Shown here piece by piece: positions 54,217 through 64,000 of a stretch of 64,000 bases of DNA. Each line of letters begins with the position of its first letter. Position 1 is the stretch's first letter. The DNA is from Anagrus nilaparvatae (Eukaryota; Arthropoda; Insecta; Hymenoptera; Mymaridae). The notes beneath the pieces are model-generated. The model did no database searches, was not told where the DNA came from, and worked only from the letters and a program-made list of their open reading frames with translations. The DNA is taken from assembly GCA_022575985.1 (NCBI GenBank), contig JAKSXM010000007.1, forward strand, positions 59,364,501 through 59,428,500, written 5' to 3'. The translations under genes were made by a program, and so were the position numbers.

Positions 54217-57200
54217 ACCGGTGAAATTTCACAACCATTATGGAATTAAGACCTAATTTTTTTTTCAAAAATTTTTTCATCAAAAAATCTCAAACTACTT
54301 TTTTTTTTTTTTAATTTGGATGTAATACCTCATTTATTTCCACGAAAGTACTTATATTTGAAAGTACGATTTTTACTCGATATCTCGAATCTGATAACTA
54401 ATTTTTTGAAAATTTTTTTCTCAAAATTTTTTTCACCAAAAAATACAAAAAATACCAATTTTTTTTTTCTTTACGGACGCAGTACTTAATTTATTTCTGT
54501 GGAAGTACTAGTTTTAGAAATATCGTTTATAGCATTTTTTTGGACCTGATACTTAATTTTTTCAAAATTTTTTTCTCAACATTTTTGTCGCCAAAAAATA
54601 CAAAAAACGCCAAAATTTTTTTTATTTTAGGACGTAATACTTAATTTTTTCCTATGAAAGTACGAATATCTAAAATTATCGTTTGTAAAGGATTTCTCCA
54701 TCTGATACGTAATTTTTCGAAATTTTTTTTTTTCAAAACTTTTTACATAAAAAAATTAAAAAAACACTATATTTTTTTTTCTTTTTGGATGTAGTACCTC
54801 ATTTATTTCCATAAAAGTACTGATATCTAGAAGTATCGTTTTTACTCTATATCTCAAATCTTATAATTTATTTTTGAAAATTTTTTTCTCAAAATTTTTT
54901 TCACCAAAAAATACAAAAAATACCAATTTTTTTTTTCTTTACGGACGCAGTACTTAATTTATTTCTGTGGAAGTACTAGTTTTAGAAATATCGTTCATAG
55001 CAATTTTTTGGACCTGATACTTAATTTTTTTAAAATTTTTTTCTCAAAATTTTTGTTGCCAAAAAATACAAAAAATGCCAAAATTTTTTTTATTTTAGGA
55101 CGTAATACTTAATTTTTTTCTATGAAAGTACGAATATCTGAAAATATTGTAACCGGTGATATTTCACAAATAATTTCTAATAAATTTTATTTTGGAATTA
55201 AGACCTAATTTTTTTTTCCAAAATTTTTTCATCAAAAATTCTCAAACTATTTTTTTTTTTTTTTAATTTGGATGTAATACCTAATTTATTTCCATGAAAG
55301 TACTTATATTTGAAAGTACGATTTTTACTCGATATCTCGAATCTATAACTAATTTTTTTTAAATTCTTTTCTCAAAATTTTTTTCACCAAAAAATACAAA
55401 AAAAAACTTAATTTTTTTTTATTTTTGGATGTAGTACCTAATTGATTTCTATGACAGTACTAGTTTTAGAAATATCGTTTATAGTAATTTTTTGGACCTG
55501 AAACTTAATTTTTTCAAAATTTTTTTCTCAAAATTAAAAAATCAAAAAAATTAAAAAATCTGTAATATTTTTTTTTTTTTTAGTGTAATACTTCCTTTAA
55601 TTCCATGAAAGTACTAATATTTGAAAATTTTGCAATCGGTGGTATTTAACAACCATTATGGAATTAAGATCTAATTTTTTTTTCAAAAATTTTTTCAAAA
55701 TACTTTTTTTTTTTTTTAATTTAGGTTTAATATCTCATTTATTTCCATAAAAGTACTTATATTTGAAAGTATGGTTTTTACTCGATATCTCAAATCTGAT
55801 AATTAATTTTTTGAAAATTTTTTTCACAAAAAAATACAAAGAATACCAAATTTTTTTTTTGTTCAGACGTAGTACCTAATTAATTTCTATGAGAGTACTA
55901 GTTTTAGAAAGCTTATTCATAACAATTTTTTGGATCTGATACTGGATTTTTTCAAAATTTTTTTCTGAATATTAATAAAACAAAAAAATTAAAAAATCTG
56001 TAATATTGTTTTTTTTTTAAGTGTAATACCTAGTTTATTGAAAATTTTTTTCTAAAAATTTGTTAAATAAAAAACATTAAATCACAGCAACATTTTTTTT
56101 CTTATAAAATACGGTATTTAACTTTTTTTTATGAAATACTGATATCTCAAATTATAATTTTTATTAGATAAAATAGACCATTATAAATATTTTGCTATTG
56201 TTAATGAGGAACCATAGTGCCAATCACTTGGCAGCGTTTTTTTTTTAGTAAATGCGTTTTAAAATTTCCGATTTTCCACTAATCCAGAATAATTTTAAAT
56301 TTGTATGTGGTTCCTTCGGAAAATAAAAGTTATTATACTTACTCGAGTACTTACTGCTTTAAAAATTATAATTATAAACATTTAATTTTTTTTAATTCTT
56401 CACATTTTCGGCTATAAAAACCAGTTTTTTTGTAGTAAAAACGACTTACACTGTGAAAAAAATTGCACGTTTTTTTAATCATATTATATATATCAGTTTT
56501 TCATAATTCTTTTTTATATATACCTTCGTATGAAGTTTATTTATATTTTAGATATGTAATTTGATATAATATTACTTTATTAGTAGTTGCATAACTATTA
56601 GAAGCATAGAAAAATTTCATTTATAAGAGAAACATTAATAAAAAAAAATTTTAATAATTGTAAGTTATTATTATTTATTCATTATTGTTTTAACATATAC
56701 TATATTAGCCTGGTATTTATTTTATAAAACTGTTTAAATATTACCTGGTAAAATTAGATGCATTCAAAAAAAAAAAAAAAAAAAAAAAACTTCTAATCTA
56801 TATTTTTGAACGGTAACTATAACCTTAAATAATAACATAAAAGACAATTTTAATTATCGATAATTAGCGTACTCTTCAAAATATATCATTTTACCGAACG
56901 AGATTTAATAGGTATGGAATATTTGTTAAGACTATGCTATCAATAGTGTAGTCAGTCGTAGAGCCCTATTTCATAGTAACTTTTTTTTGCTGATAGATCC
57001 ATGAAATTTCTGAATGAGTATTTATGTTACTTGGGTCGCTGAATACGAATCTGAAATCCATTTCAACTGAAAATGGCCCAGTTGCCCACAATAAGAATTT
57101 AAAGGTTATGTTTTGCGGTTATTTTATGATTTTTGTCAGTTAAATATCTATTTTGGGCTGCTGAACACGAATATGATATTCGCTTTTTACCTAAAATTTG

Positions 57201-60200
57201 TCAGTTGCCCATAATAGAAAATTTCAAAACAATTAAAAATAATGATCTAAAGTTGCAGTAAAGTCTTGCAGTGGGCAACTAGAGAATTTCAGATATAAAC
57301 TAATTTCACATTCGTATTCAGTGACCCAAAAAATCAAAATAATCGGCGAAAATCATAAAATAACATAAATACTCGTTGGAAAATTTCATGGACCCAAGAG
57401 CAAAAAAAAAAATGACTACGAAATAGCGCTCTACGACTACACTTAAACATTTTATACATGTAATAATAATTTAAATTTTAATCAAATTTTAACTTTGATA
57501 AAAAAAGTAAACAAAATGGCTATCTATTATTGATGATTGTATCTAAAGTTGATGAAAGAAATTATTTTAAATTTTCCTTTCAGGGGAAAATATTTTGCAA
57601 TGATCTAATCTCAGTTCATTTTGAATTACTTTGCATGGAATTTTTCATATACTTTATTTCTTGTAAATTAAAACCTTTTTAAATTTATGCATCGCATCGA
57701 TAGCATTAGTAACTTTTACGAAATAAGCAACTTTAAAAATAATATCTAATATCTTTGCTATGCTAAATATGCATATAAGATTATAAAAACTTTGATTTTT
57801 TCAATTATAATTTGTTATATGGATCATTTTCATTTTTTTTACAAAAATAGATTTAAAAAAAATAGTATAAAAATTTTGTTCGAGTGCTGTCATTTTTAGA
57901 AAACATAAAACAAAAGTTTTTTTTTTTTAAATTATAAGAAAAAAAGGAAAATTTTTCTTAATTTGAAAAAAGTATTAAATACTATTTTCACGTTCCGATT
58001 TAAAATTTATTGTAGAAAATTATTTTTTATTATTTTCTTATTTATAAAAAATAAGAAAGTTAAATAAAATTATAACGATCAGAATGGAACAAATTTTTTT
58101 ATGAAATGTTATCTTTATTTCATTGACGTTTCGAAAGACTAGCTTTCCTTGTCAAAATCTGAAAAAATACATTTGAGTTATATAAAAAAATTTTTTTAAA
58201 AACAATTTTGTACACTTTTTTATAATATTCGAAAAACTTACAATTAAAAGATAAAATTTATTTAAATTTTAACTTTTTATTTTTGTTCTTAACATTAATG
58301 AGTCTGCTGTTAAACTAAATGTTATTTTTGATTTTAAGTTTAATAAGTCTAGAAAAAGAGTTTTTATATAAAAAAAGGGGGAAAAAAGGAAAAAACTTCT
58401 TATTACACATGTAAATTATGAACTACCACTTATAAATTATACTATTTTTTTAAGTGTTACATTATATATATGTATACATTTACAAAATATCTGTTCTATG
58501 TTATATGACATTAACTTTGATTTTAATGTAATTTCTTTGAAATTGGCCGAATAATACAAAAATTTTTTTAATTTAAAAATAAATATTTATGTATAGATAA
58601 TATATATGAAGGACTAGTTTTTATGACTTCAATTTTTTAAAAGGGGAATTTTTTTAAAAAATAAAAATTAAAGAATTTTTTTAAACCGTTGACATTAAAA
58701 AAACTTTTTTATTTTTTAATTTTTGATTTTTATTTTTTATTGACATGTTTGAACTAAATTTTATTGAACTGTTTGAACTAAATTTTATTGAAAAAAAAAT
58801 TTTTTTGGAAATGTATATTTACATCTCTATTTTTTTGTTTTTTTCAATTTGAAAATGATTATTTTGGGTAAAAAAATTATATAGTGTTAATAGGGGTCGA
58901 AAGAAAAATATTTTTTTGTAAGAATTTTTAAGTTCTAATTGGTGATATGTTAGCGTCTTTTTACTCGTTTTTTTATCAGATTGATAGTGTTTTTAAAAAA
59001 ATATTTTAAATGTTGAGTGTCTTGTTTACGATTCAGAGTTTTCTGATGGATTTGAATGTGTGTCATTTCAGAGAAGGTTCTTTTATAATAATTTGATTCG
59101 GTATCTATTATTGTCGTTTCGTTAAAGTCAAAATCATGGTTGGTATGTAGTTGATGTTTGTAAAAAATGGAATCTTTGTGTTTATTGTCGTAGTCTGTTT
59201 TATTTAATTAAAGGATCAACTTGTATTGTCATTAAAATTGGTAAGTTTAACAAATTTTTATTATTGAGGTTAAAAATGCATATTTCTTGAGGTATAGCAA
59301 AGAATTTTTATATTTTTGTGAATAAATAAGAAAATTTTGGCCATATTTTTAACTAATATAGCATCTAAAGCATTTATTTATGGTCAAATAACCGTTGGTA
59401 ATTTGAGAATAAGTGAAATACTTAAAAAAAAAAAAAAAAATAAAATAAAAATCCATCCACTTCTTTTGCTTAAAACGCCAAGTTTTTGATAGGAATGGTA
59501 AAGGCTTTTAGGAGGAACGGTTATAGCTATATCCGCCTCATGACAATTATGATACCCAAAATAGTATTACCCATAATAGCCGTGTTTAATTTTAGCAGTT
59601 GTAATATCCAAATTACGCAAAATAAAAAGACCCACACCATTGGATTCCTGAAAATTTTCCAATAAGACTGTATATCTCTTTATACAGGAATTTTCCAAGG
59701 AGCGGGACTTCATAGCTAGAAAAAATACAAAAAATTTGTATTTGTACATGGTTACATATTATAAAATTTGAAAAAATTAATTTACTATTTTTATTTTATG
59801 ATTTCAGATTAGGCGCGCCGTGTCCGAGCAATTACAACCCAGCTGATTATTTCATACAAATATTAGCAGTAGTTCCAGGAAGAGAAGCTTCATGTAGACA
59901 TACAATTAATACAATTTGTGAAAATTTTAAATCTAGCGAATATGGTAAATCAATTTTAGCTGAAGTCGACAGAATAAATGATAATTCTGCAGCCGATGTG
60001 TCAGAAGGTTTGAAAGAAAGATTAAAAGATGTATCGGAATACAAAGCCAGTTGGTGTGAACAATTTCGAGCTGTTTTATGGAGATCATGGTTGTCAGTTA
60101 AAAAGGAGCCGATTTTGATAAGAGTTAGAGTTTTGCAGACTATGGTAAAATCGAATTTCTTTAGAAAAATATCAAAGTTTCTTATAAATAATTTTCCTTA

Positions 60201-61152
60201 ATTTATAACAGATGGTGTCAATGTTAATTGGCTTAGTATACTTTAACCAACAATTAGATCAAGACGGTGTCATGAACATCAATGGAGCATTATTTATATT
60301 TTTGACAAATATGACGTTTCAAAATGTTTTTGCTGTTATTCATGTATTTTGTGGCGAACTTCCTCTATTTTTAAGAGAACATAGAAGTGGAATGTATCGA
60401 ACCGAAGTTTATTTTTTATGTAAAACACTTGCTGAAATGCCAATATTTATTATTGTACCTGTTATATTTACGTTAATATCGTATCCATTGGTTGGCTTGT
60501 ATCCTGGTATTAATCATTTATTAATTACTGCTGGTATCGTCGCACTGGTTGCTAATGTTTCAACCTCTTTTGGTAATTTAATTTAAAAAATTACTGAAAT
60601 AATAAATGCAAATTTTTCATTGTATATTTTATCAGGTTACTTGATTTCCTGCGTTAGCAGAAATATTTCAATGGCACTTTCGATTGGACCTCCAGTAATT
60701 ATACCATTTTTACTTTTTGGTGGATTTTTCCTTAACACAGCGTACGTTATTTTTTGTAATTATTGTATTGAAACCGAAAAATTAATTTTTGCTTTTTAAT
60801 TACAGATCCGTGCCACCTTATTTTAAATGGTTTTCTTATCTTTCTTGGTTTCGGTATGGAAATGAAGCTCTTTTGATAAACCAGTGGGGTGATGTCAATT
60901 CCATAAGTTGCACAAAAGCAAATAATGAAACATGTTTAAAAGATGGTGAAATGGTTCTTCAAACATTGAATTTCGATAAGGTATTTTAAACATTTTTTAT
61001 TCATTTCATTCGTCAAATTTATTGTAAATTAAATTTTGAATTTTTAGGAAGATTTAAAAATGGACGTTTTCGCATTAATAGGACTAATTTTTACTTTTCG
61101 AACTCTAGCATTATTTGCACTTATATTAAGAACTTTTCAAAAACCAAAATAA
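51414..61152 (+). CDS. w: White, ABCG half-transporter for eye pigment precursors
   Basis: Half-size ABCG transporter, the common partner of Scarlet (ommochromes) and Brown (pteridines) in pigment granule membranes. Nine exons join in frame to 676 aa, as usual for White: 51414-51515, 51588-51783, 51855-52364, 52577-52715, 59808-60144, 60212-60572, 60636-60741, 60806-60980 and 61048-61152. Seen in order: Asn-rich N-terminus; Walker [15 protein letters not shown]-loop YVQQDDLF; signature ISGGEMKR; Walker [13 protein letters not shown]; switch TLHQPSS; the White-type linker [14 protein letters not shown]; then six helices with [32 protein letters not shown] and [14 protein letters not shown]. 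All catalytic residues are present. Intron 4 is 7.1 kb and packed with repeats. The terminal residues are FQKPK. Confidence 0.96.
52397..52530. mobile_element. AACATGGAACATGTT element, copy 2 (white intron 3)
   Basis: A 134-bp unit with exact 17-bp terminal inverted repeats (AACATGGAACATGTTTA and its complement), making it the best-preserved copy. A run of 10 or 11 G residues sits just inside the left end. It occupies most of a 212-bp intron between exons that encode the ATPase domain. No coding capacity. Confidence 0.75.
53015..53365. mobile_element. AAAGAATG-family element in white intron 4
   Basis: It begins with an almost perfect palindrome (53015-53062, AAAGAATGGCCCAGATCGCA and its mirror). 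It ends with a second arm near 53330-53350 that contains GCGATTTGGGCCATT. The interior is GC-rich (GGCCAGAAAATGCGTG, CCCGGCCGCT) in sharp contrast to the intron. The arms match the 79-bp element at 33299. This suggests one element with a partly duplicated end. Confidence 0.55.
53521..53764. mobile_element. AACATGGAACATGTT element, copy 3 (white intron 4)
   Basis: A diverged copy of about 244 bp. The left end is AGCATGGGACACGTT and the right end is AACATGTTTCATGTT. The interior has C-tracts (the G-tract on the other strand). The order and strand asymmetry suggest it is inverted relative to copy 2. Confidence 0.45.
54030..56215. repeat. Nested tandem repeat bounded by GGTTCCTCAT inverted ends
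   Basis: From about 54230 to 56110 there are roughly four higher-order units of about 440-490 bp. Each appears built from three related subunits of about 155 bp with the recurring pieces CTAATTTATTTC-ATG-AAGTACT, TTAGAAATATCGTTTATAG, TTTTTTGGACCTGATACTTA and CACCAAAAAATACAAAAA. A (TG)n microsatellite at 54147-54216 precedes the array. The whole interval begins with a small hairpin (GGTTCCTCATAGAGGAACC, 54032-54050) and ends with the complement AATGAGGAACC, so the array may be carried by a terminal-repeat element. It makes up about a third of white intron 4. Confidence 0.7.
56945..57444. mobile_element. 500-bp foldback element in white intron 4
   Basis: The two ends are long imperfect inverted repeats. 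The left begins AGTGTAGTCAGTCGTAGAGC and the right, read on the other strand, begins AAGTGTAGTCGTAGAGCGCT. Similarity continues inward for about 200 bases through TTGCTG/TTGCTC, CCATGAAATTT, GAGTATTTATGTTA, TTGGGTC-CTGAATACGAAT-TGAAAT and GTTGCCCA. The left half also contains a partial direct duplication (GAATACGAAT / GAACACGAAT). Non-coding. Confidence 0.7.
58080..59230 (-). mobile_element. Fragment of a Penelope-like retroelement
   Basis: On the minus strand, about 59152-59000 is open for roughly 50 codons. It carries the spaced pattern H-x-F-x-F-x(4)-I-x-D-x-E-x-NY-x-KR-x(2)-SEM-x-HI-x(5)-N-x(3)-DT, familiar from the C-terminal GIY-YIG-associated end of insect Penelope-like elements. Downstream on the same strand, 58150-58100 contains a CTTTCGAAACGTCAATGAAA stretch of the sort that follows such reading frames. 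The reverse transcriptase part is absent. The family call rests on memory of the motif and is tentative. Confidence 0.5.
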
Positions 61153-63000
61153 TATGATTATTTTTTCAAAGAATTTTTTGACTTTTATTAATTTAATTAA
61201 ATGTAAATAATAAATAAAAAATTTATTATAATATAAAAACTATATGATAATATTTGAATTTTATTTTACAATGATCGATGATTTCTTTTCAATTTTTGAG
61301 TAAAATATTTTTTTTTGTGGAGGGGGCCCCCTTTTTGGGGTACTTTTTCCAATCAATTTTCACAACAAAAGTTTTTTTTCCTAAAGTTAAAGCTTCATTA
61401 AAATAAATTTAATTATTAAAATTTAGTATGAAAAAAATTTAAGAAAATATAATTGAGTCCTTAAGCATAAATAGTTTCAGGGGTAAAGCCGTTTTCAAAA
61501 ATCATTTTTATGCCTAAATATTTCAAAAATTTATATTTCCAAGGTATCCAGCAGGAAAATTTAATAATAAAGCACAGATGGTTTCACCACGAATAAAACC
61601 TCAAGAGTAGCTTTGGTGTTAAATTATTTTTCTAGGTTCTATAAAGATTAGGGTGTTTCTTATTTCCCAAACTGCCCGCAGAGAAAAATACTGGCTCGAA
61701 TATGATACTTCAGGTCATAAAACTATTATCTAAAAAAAAATTTTTTATAAACAACTTGATGCAGTGTGCCGATTTGTAAATGAAAATCGGTAAAAATCAG
61801 GAAAAAGATTTTAAAAACGTTTTAAAAGCTTTTAGAAACCTTCCCAAAAACTTTTCACTACTAAAATGTTGTAAAAGCTATTATTAGCAACAAAATATCT
61901 AGGAAAAACTGTAAATTATAACATAAAAGGTTATTTTTAGGTATTTTGATCATTTAAAGAAGCCTTTTTTTATTGCCTCGTCACTAAAATAAGAAATATG
62001 TATTTTTACAAAAAATCAATGAATAAAACAGTCAAATTGCAATTGGCGTGGATATTTGCTTTTTAGACGACTGTAATTTTAAATTAAGTTCAAATACTAC
62101 AGTAGTGGTAGCCATAAAATCACCTAAATCGGATAAAATTAGGAATCAAAATTTTTTCTTTCGTTTTGTGAACTTAAAAGGAACAAGTATAATTTCCTCA
62201 CTGTAGCTGCCCCGCATGGCCATAAATTTGCGACAAATAGTCCAAAAAATTTGTTTTTTTTCAAATATCTCGTAAACGGTTCAAAATAGGAAGATTTAAC
62301 AAGAGAACATTTTCGACGGCCATAAAATTTTACAAAAAAAAGGTCCTTATGATTTTTTTCGTAAAATTAAAATTTATTATTAAAAAAAACGCGTTGAAAA
62401 TGTCACCTTTTTTTACAAAGTCGCGTCTAGGTATATACATAAAAAAAGCGCGCGCGAGAGTGCACGTTCGACTAAAAATTATACATATATTTAAGCACTA
62501 TACTAAAAAAAATTGTTTTAGATGAAATTTTATGTATAAAATAATATGCACTGAAAATTTAAAAACAAATAATAATTTTTTTATACCCTAAAACCCAAAA
62601 TGAAAAAAGGCATTTTTATTTTTTTGAAAAACGACCAATAACATAAGAAAAATTGCAAAAAACAAAAAAAATTTTTTTGCCATGTTTTTTATGGCTATTT
62701 GGCCTACTTTTCTGAGCAAGCAAATTTTGGTACCTCCTCGCCCCCTAAAATGGGCCATTGATTAAAATAATTAATTTTTAAAAAATTGTTTAAAAGCTGT
62801 ATTTTTTTGTATTAAAATAATTGTAATTAAAATTTTTTTTACAATTTATAGTTTAGATGTTGCTTAGAAGTTTCTATCTGTATTATTATGTTAATTACAA
62901 TTATCATAGTATAGCTGGATTCCAAGGCTAGTCACCTTGTCAACAATTGAAACACAATCACTATTAGAATTAACTGTAATACTATTAAGGGCTTGTATGA
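61153..63000. other. Repeat-like noncoding DNA downstream of white
   Basis: White 3' UTR occupies the first part (AATAAATAAAAAA at about 61207). From about 61300 onward, patches such as GGGGGCCCCC (near 61323) and GCGCGCGCGAGAG (near 62450) contrast with the AT background and suggest old transposon sequence. No coding frame and no clear terminal repeats were found. Confidence 0.45.
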
Positions 63001-63615
63001 CGGCAACCTAGAGAGCCTTAACGTAGCAAAAAAATCGACGTCAAGAAGTGTTCAACCCTCACGTTCGGCAAAATTATGGGTCCTAAAGGTGCAACGGGAA
63101 AGGAGTCGAAAAAAAGGGTTCCAGAAATTAAAGTTTGCCATTCAAGAAAAGTAAAAAATGAACGAAGCAAATAATGTTGATGTAAATACATTACGGGCAC
63201 AGATCGAATAGCTGACTGCACAAATAGGAAATCTGCGGGCTGAAAATAAAAGGCTTAAGGAGCGGCAGAATTCAAGGGAAGCAAAAGATGTCGTTAAGGG
63301 ATGCGGCGGATAAATTGCCATAATATCAAGTTGACAATCCAATGAAGCCCGTTAAGTAGTAGACGCGGGCAGTGGCGCATTAAATTACGGCGTTCAGGTG
63401 GTCACAGCTAGAAGGTTTTACTGCAGCGGTAGGCGCGCTGGAAGGAATAGCCAAAAGATGGGCTGAAAGCCACCCTGAAGTCAACACATGGGAGGTGCTC
63501 AAAGAAGACATTGAACTAGAGTTTAGTTCAAAGACTTCGCCGGCACAAAGGACCTGGCACAAAAACATAGGAAATGGCCGTACAGTGAAAATGGCTGAAT
63601 TTTGGATATGTTGTT
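63000..63615 (+). pseudogene. Degraded retroelement gag-like remnant
   Basis: A comparatively GC-rich block (roughly half G+C) within AT-rich DNA. On the plus strand, a coiled-coil-like stretch (TAQIGNLRAENKRLKER, near 63210) and, in a different frame, a stretch with KRWAESHPEVNTWEVLKEDI (near 63450) resemble the start and middle of insect LTR-retrotransposon gag proteins. They are separated by in-frame stops and at least one frame change, so no intact protein exists. No reverse transcriptase is visible within the window. Confidence 0.5.
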
Positions 63616-63828
63616 CTTCAAGTCATCCTGATTAAAAGTTCTCATGGGCACCAAGCTCCAAAATCATTATTTTGGCAGCTGCCAAGCTCCAAAGTTCCGT
63701 GGCTCCAAAATAGCTAAAGTTCTATTATTTAGCTATTAACCTTTTTAAACAATCGTTTCATTTATTTTATCAATATATTTTATATTATTGAAGTCATCGA
63801 GTTCTAATCTGCTGTCAAATTAATAAAA

Positions 63829-63982
63829 TTGACAGTTGACAGCTGTCAATTAACTGTCAATAACCATTTTAAATATAAAAAAATATATTTTTTTGCTGTA
63901 TACTGTTTTTGAGAACGTTGATTTTATATTCGCTAAAAAAAATATTAATACTGTCAGTTGACAGCTGTCAATTAGCTTTCAA
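63829..63982. repeat. Pair of TTGACAGCTGTCAA palindromes
   Basis: An exact 14-bp palindrome TTGACAGCTGTCAA occurs at 63836-63849 and again at 63958-63971, 122 bases apart. Each copy is embedded in further GACAGT/ACTGTC half-sites, so the longer stretches 63829-63860 and 63951-63982 are related to each other both directly and as inverted repeats. Probably the end of a transposon that continues beyond the window. Confidence 0.6.
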
Positions 63983-64000
63983 ACACGTTATTATTGTCTT

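Noticed and set aside
54030..54224. 64-codon open frame with Cys-Val repeats
   Set aside because: It is a translation of the (TG)n microsatellite.
54230..56110. Tandem array considered as a CRISPR-like array
   Set aside because: The units are directly abutting and nested, there are no unique spacers, and the genome is eukaryotic.

Overview
The window is nuclear DNA from an arthropod, almost certainly an insect. It is very AT-rich, its genes are split by short GT-AG introns, and it carries the insect eye-pigment ABC transporters white and scarlet together with Neurexin-IV, Van Gogh, Abi and synaptojanin. A meiotic MSH4 gene argues against a Drosophila-like fly, because Drosophila has lost Msh4 and Msh5. 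The extreme AT richness would suit a parasitoid wasp or a similar holometabolous insect, but that is a guess. All exon joins were made by eye from splice signals, reading phase and family knowledge. Every join given here keeps the reading frame.

Layout. 1.4-5.1 kb (-): synaptojanin. 6.5-8.0 kb (+): Abl interactor. 9.2-13.6 kb (+): MSH4, a divergent copy with a long C-terminal tail. 13.8-14.1 kb (-): mitochondrial ribosomal protein bL34m. 14.9-25.8 kb (+): Neurexin-IV, with a pair of equal-length alternative exons and a complete phosphopantetheinyl transferase gene (AASDHPPT type) inside intron 2. 27.7-28.1 kb (-): dynein light chain Tctex-type. 28.9-30.9 kb (+): an HDHD5/CECR5-like HAD hydrolase. 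33.5-35.4 kb (-): Van Gogh (Vang). 36.5-40.9 kb (+): exportin-6. 41.9-49.3 kb (-): scarlet. 51.4-61.2 kb (+): white. 61.2-64 kb: repeats and a degraded retroelement gag remnant.

The first 41 kb is compact and nearly free of transposons. The scarlet/white locus and everything to its right is swollen by non-autonomous transposon-like elements: two long foldback elements, three kinds of short inverted-repeat element, a Penelope-like fragment and a 2 kb nested tandem repeat.

Functional links are mostly local. White and Scarlet are half-transporters expected to pair and load ommochrome precursors into pigment granules; their genes lie head to head about 2.2 kb apart. Neurexin-IV acts in septate junctions and neuron-glia contact, Vang in planar cell polarity, and Abi and synaptojanin in actin regulation and membrane trafficking. 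The rest are housekeeping genes. I found no convincing undescribed system. The best leads are the altered ATPase signature of MSH4, the non-canonical C-terminus of Vang, the alternative exon pair of Neurexin-IV, and a G-rich inverted-repeat element family seen only in the scarlet/white locus.
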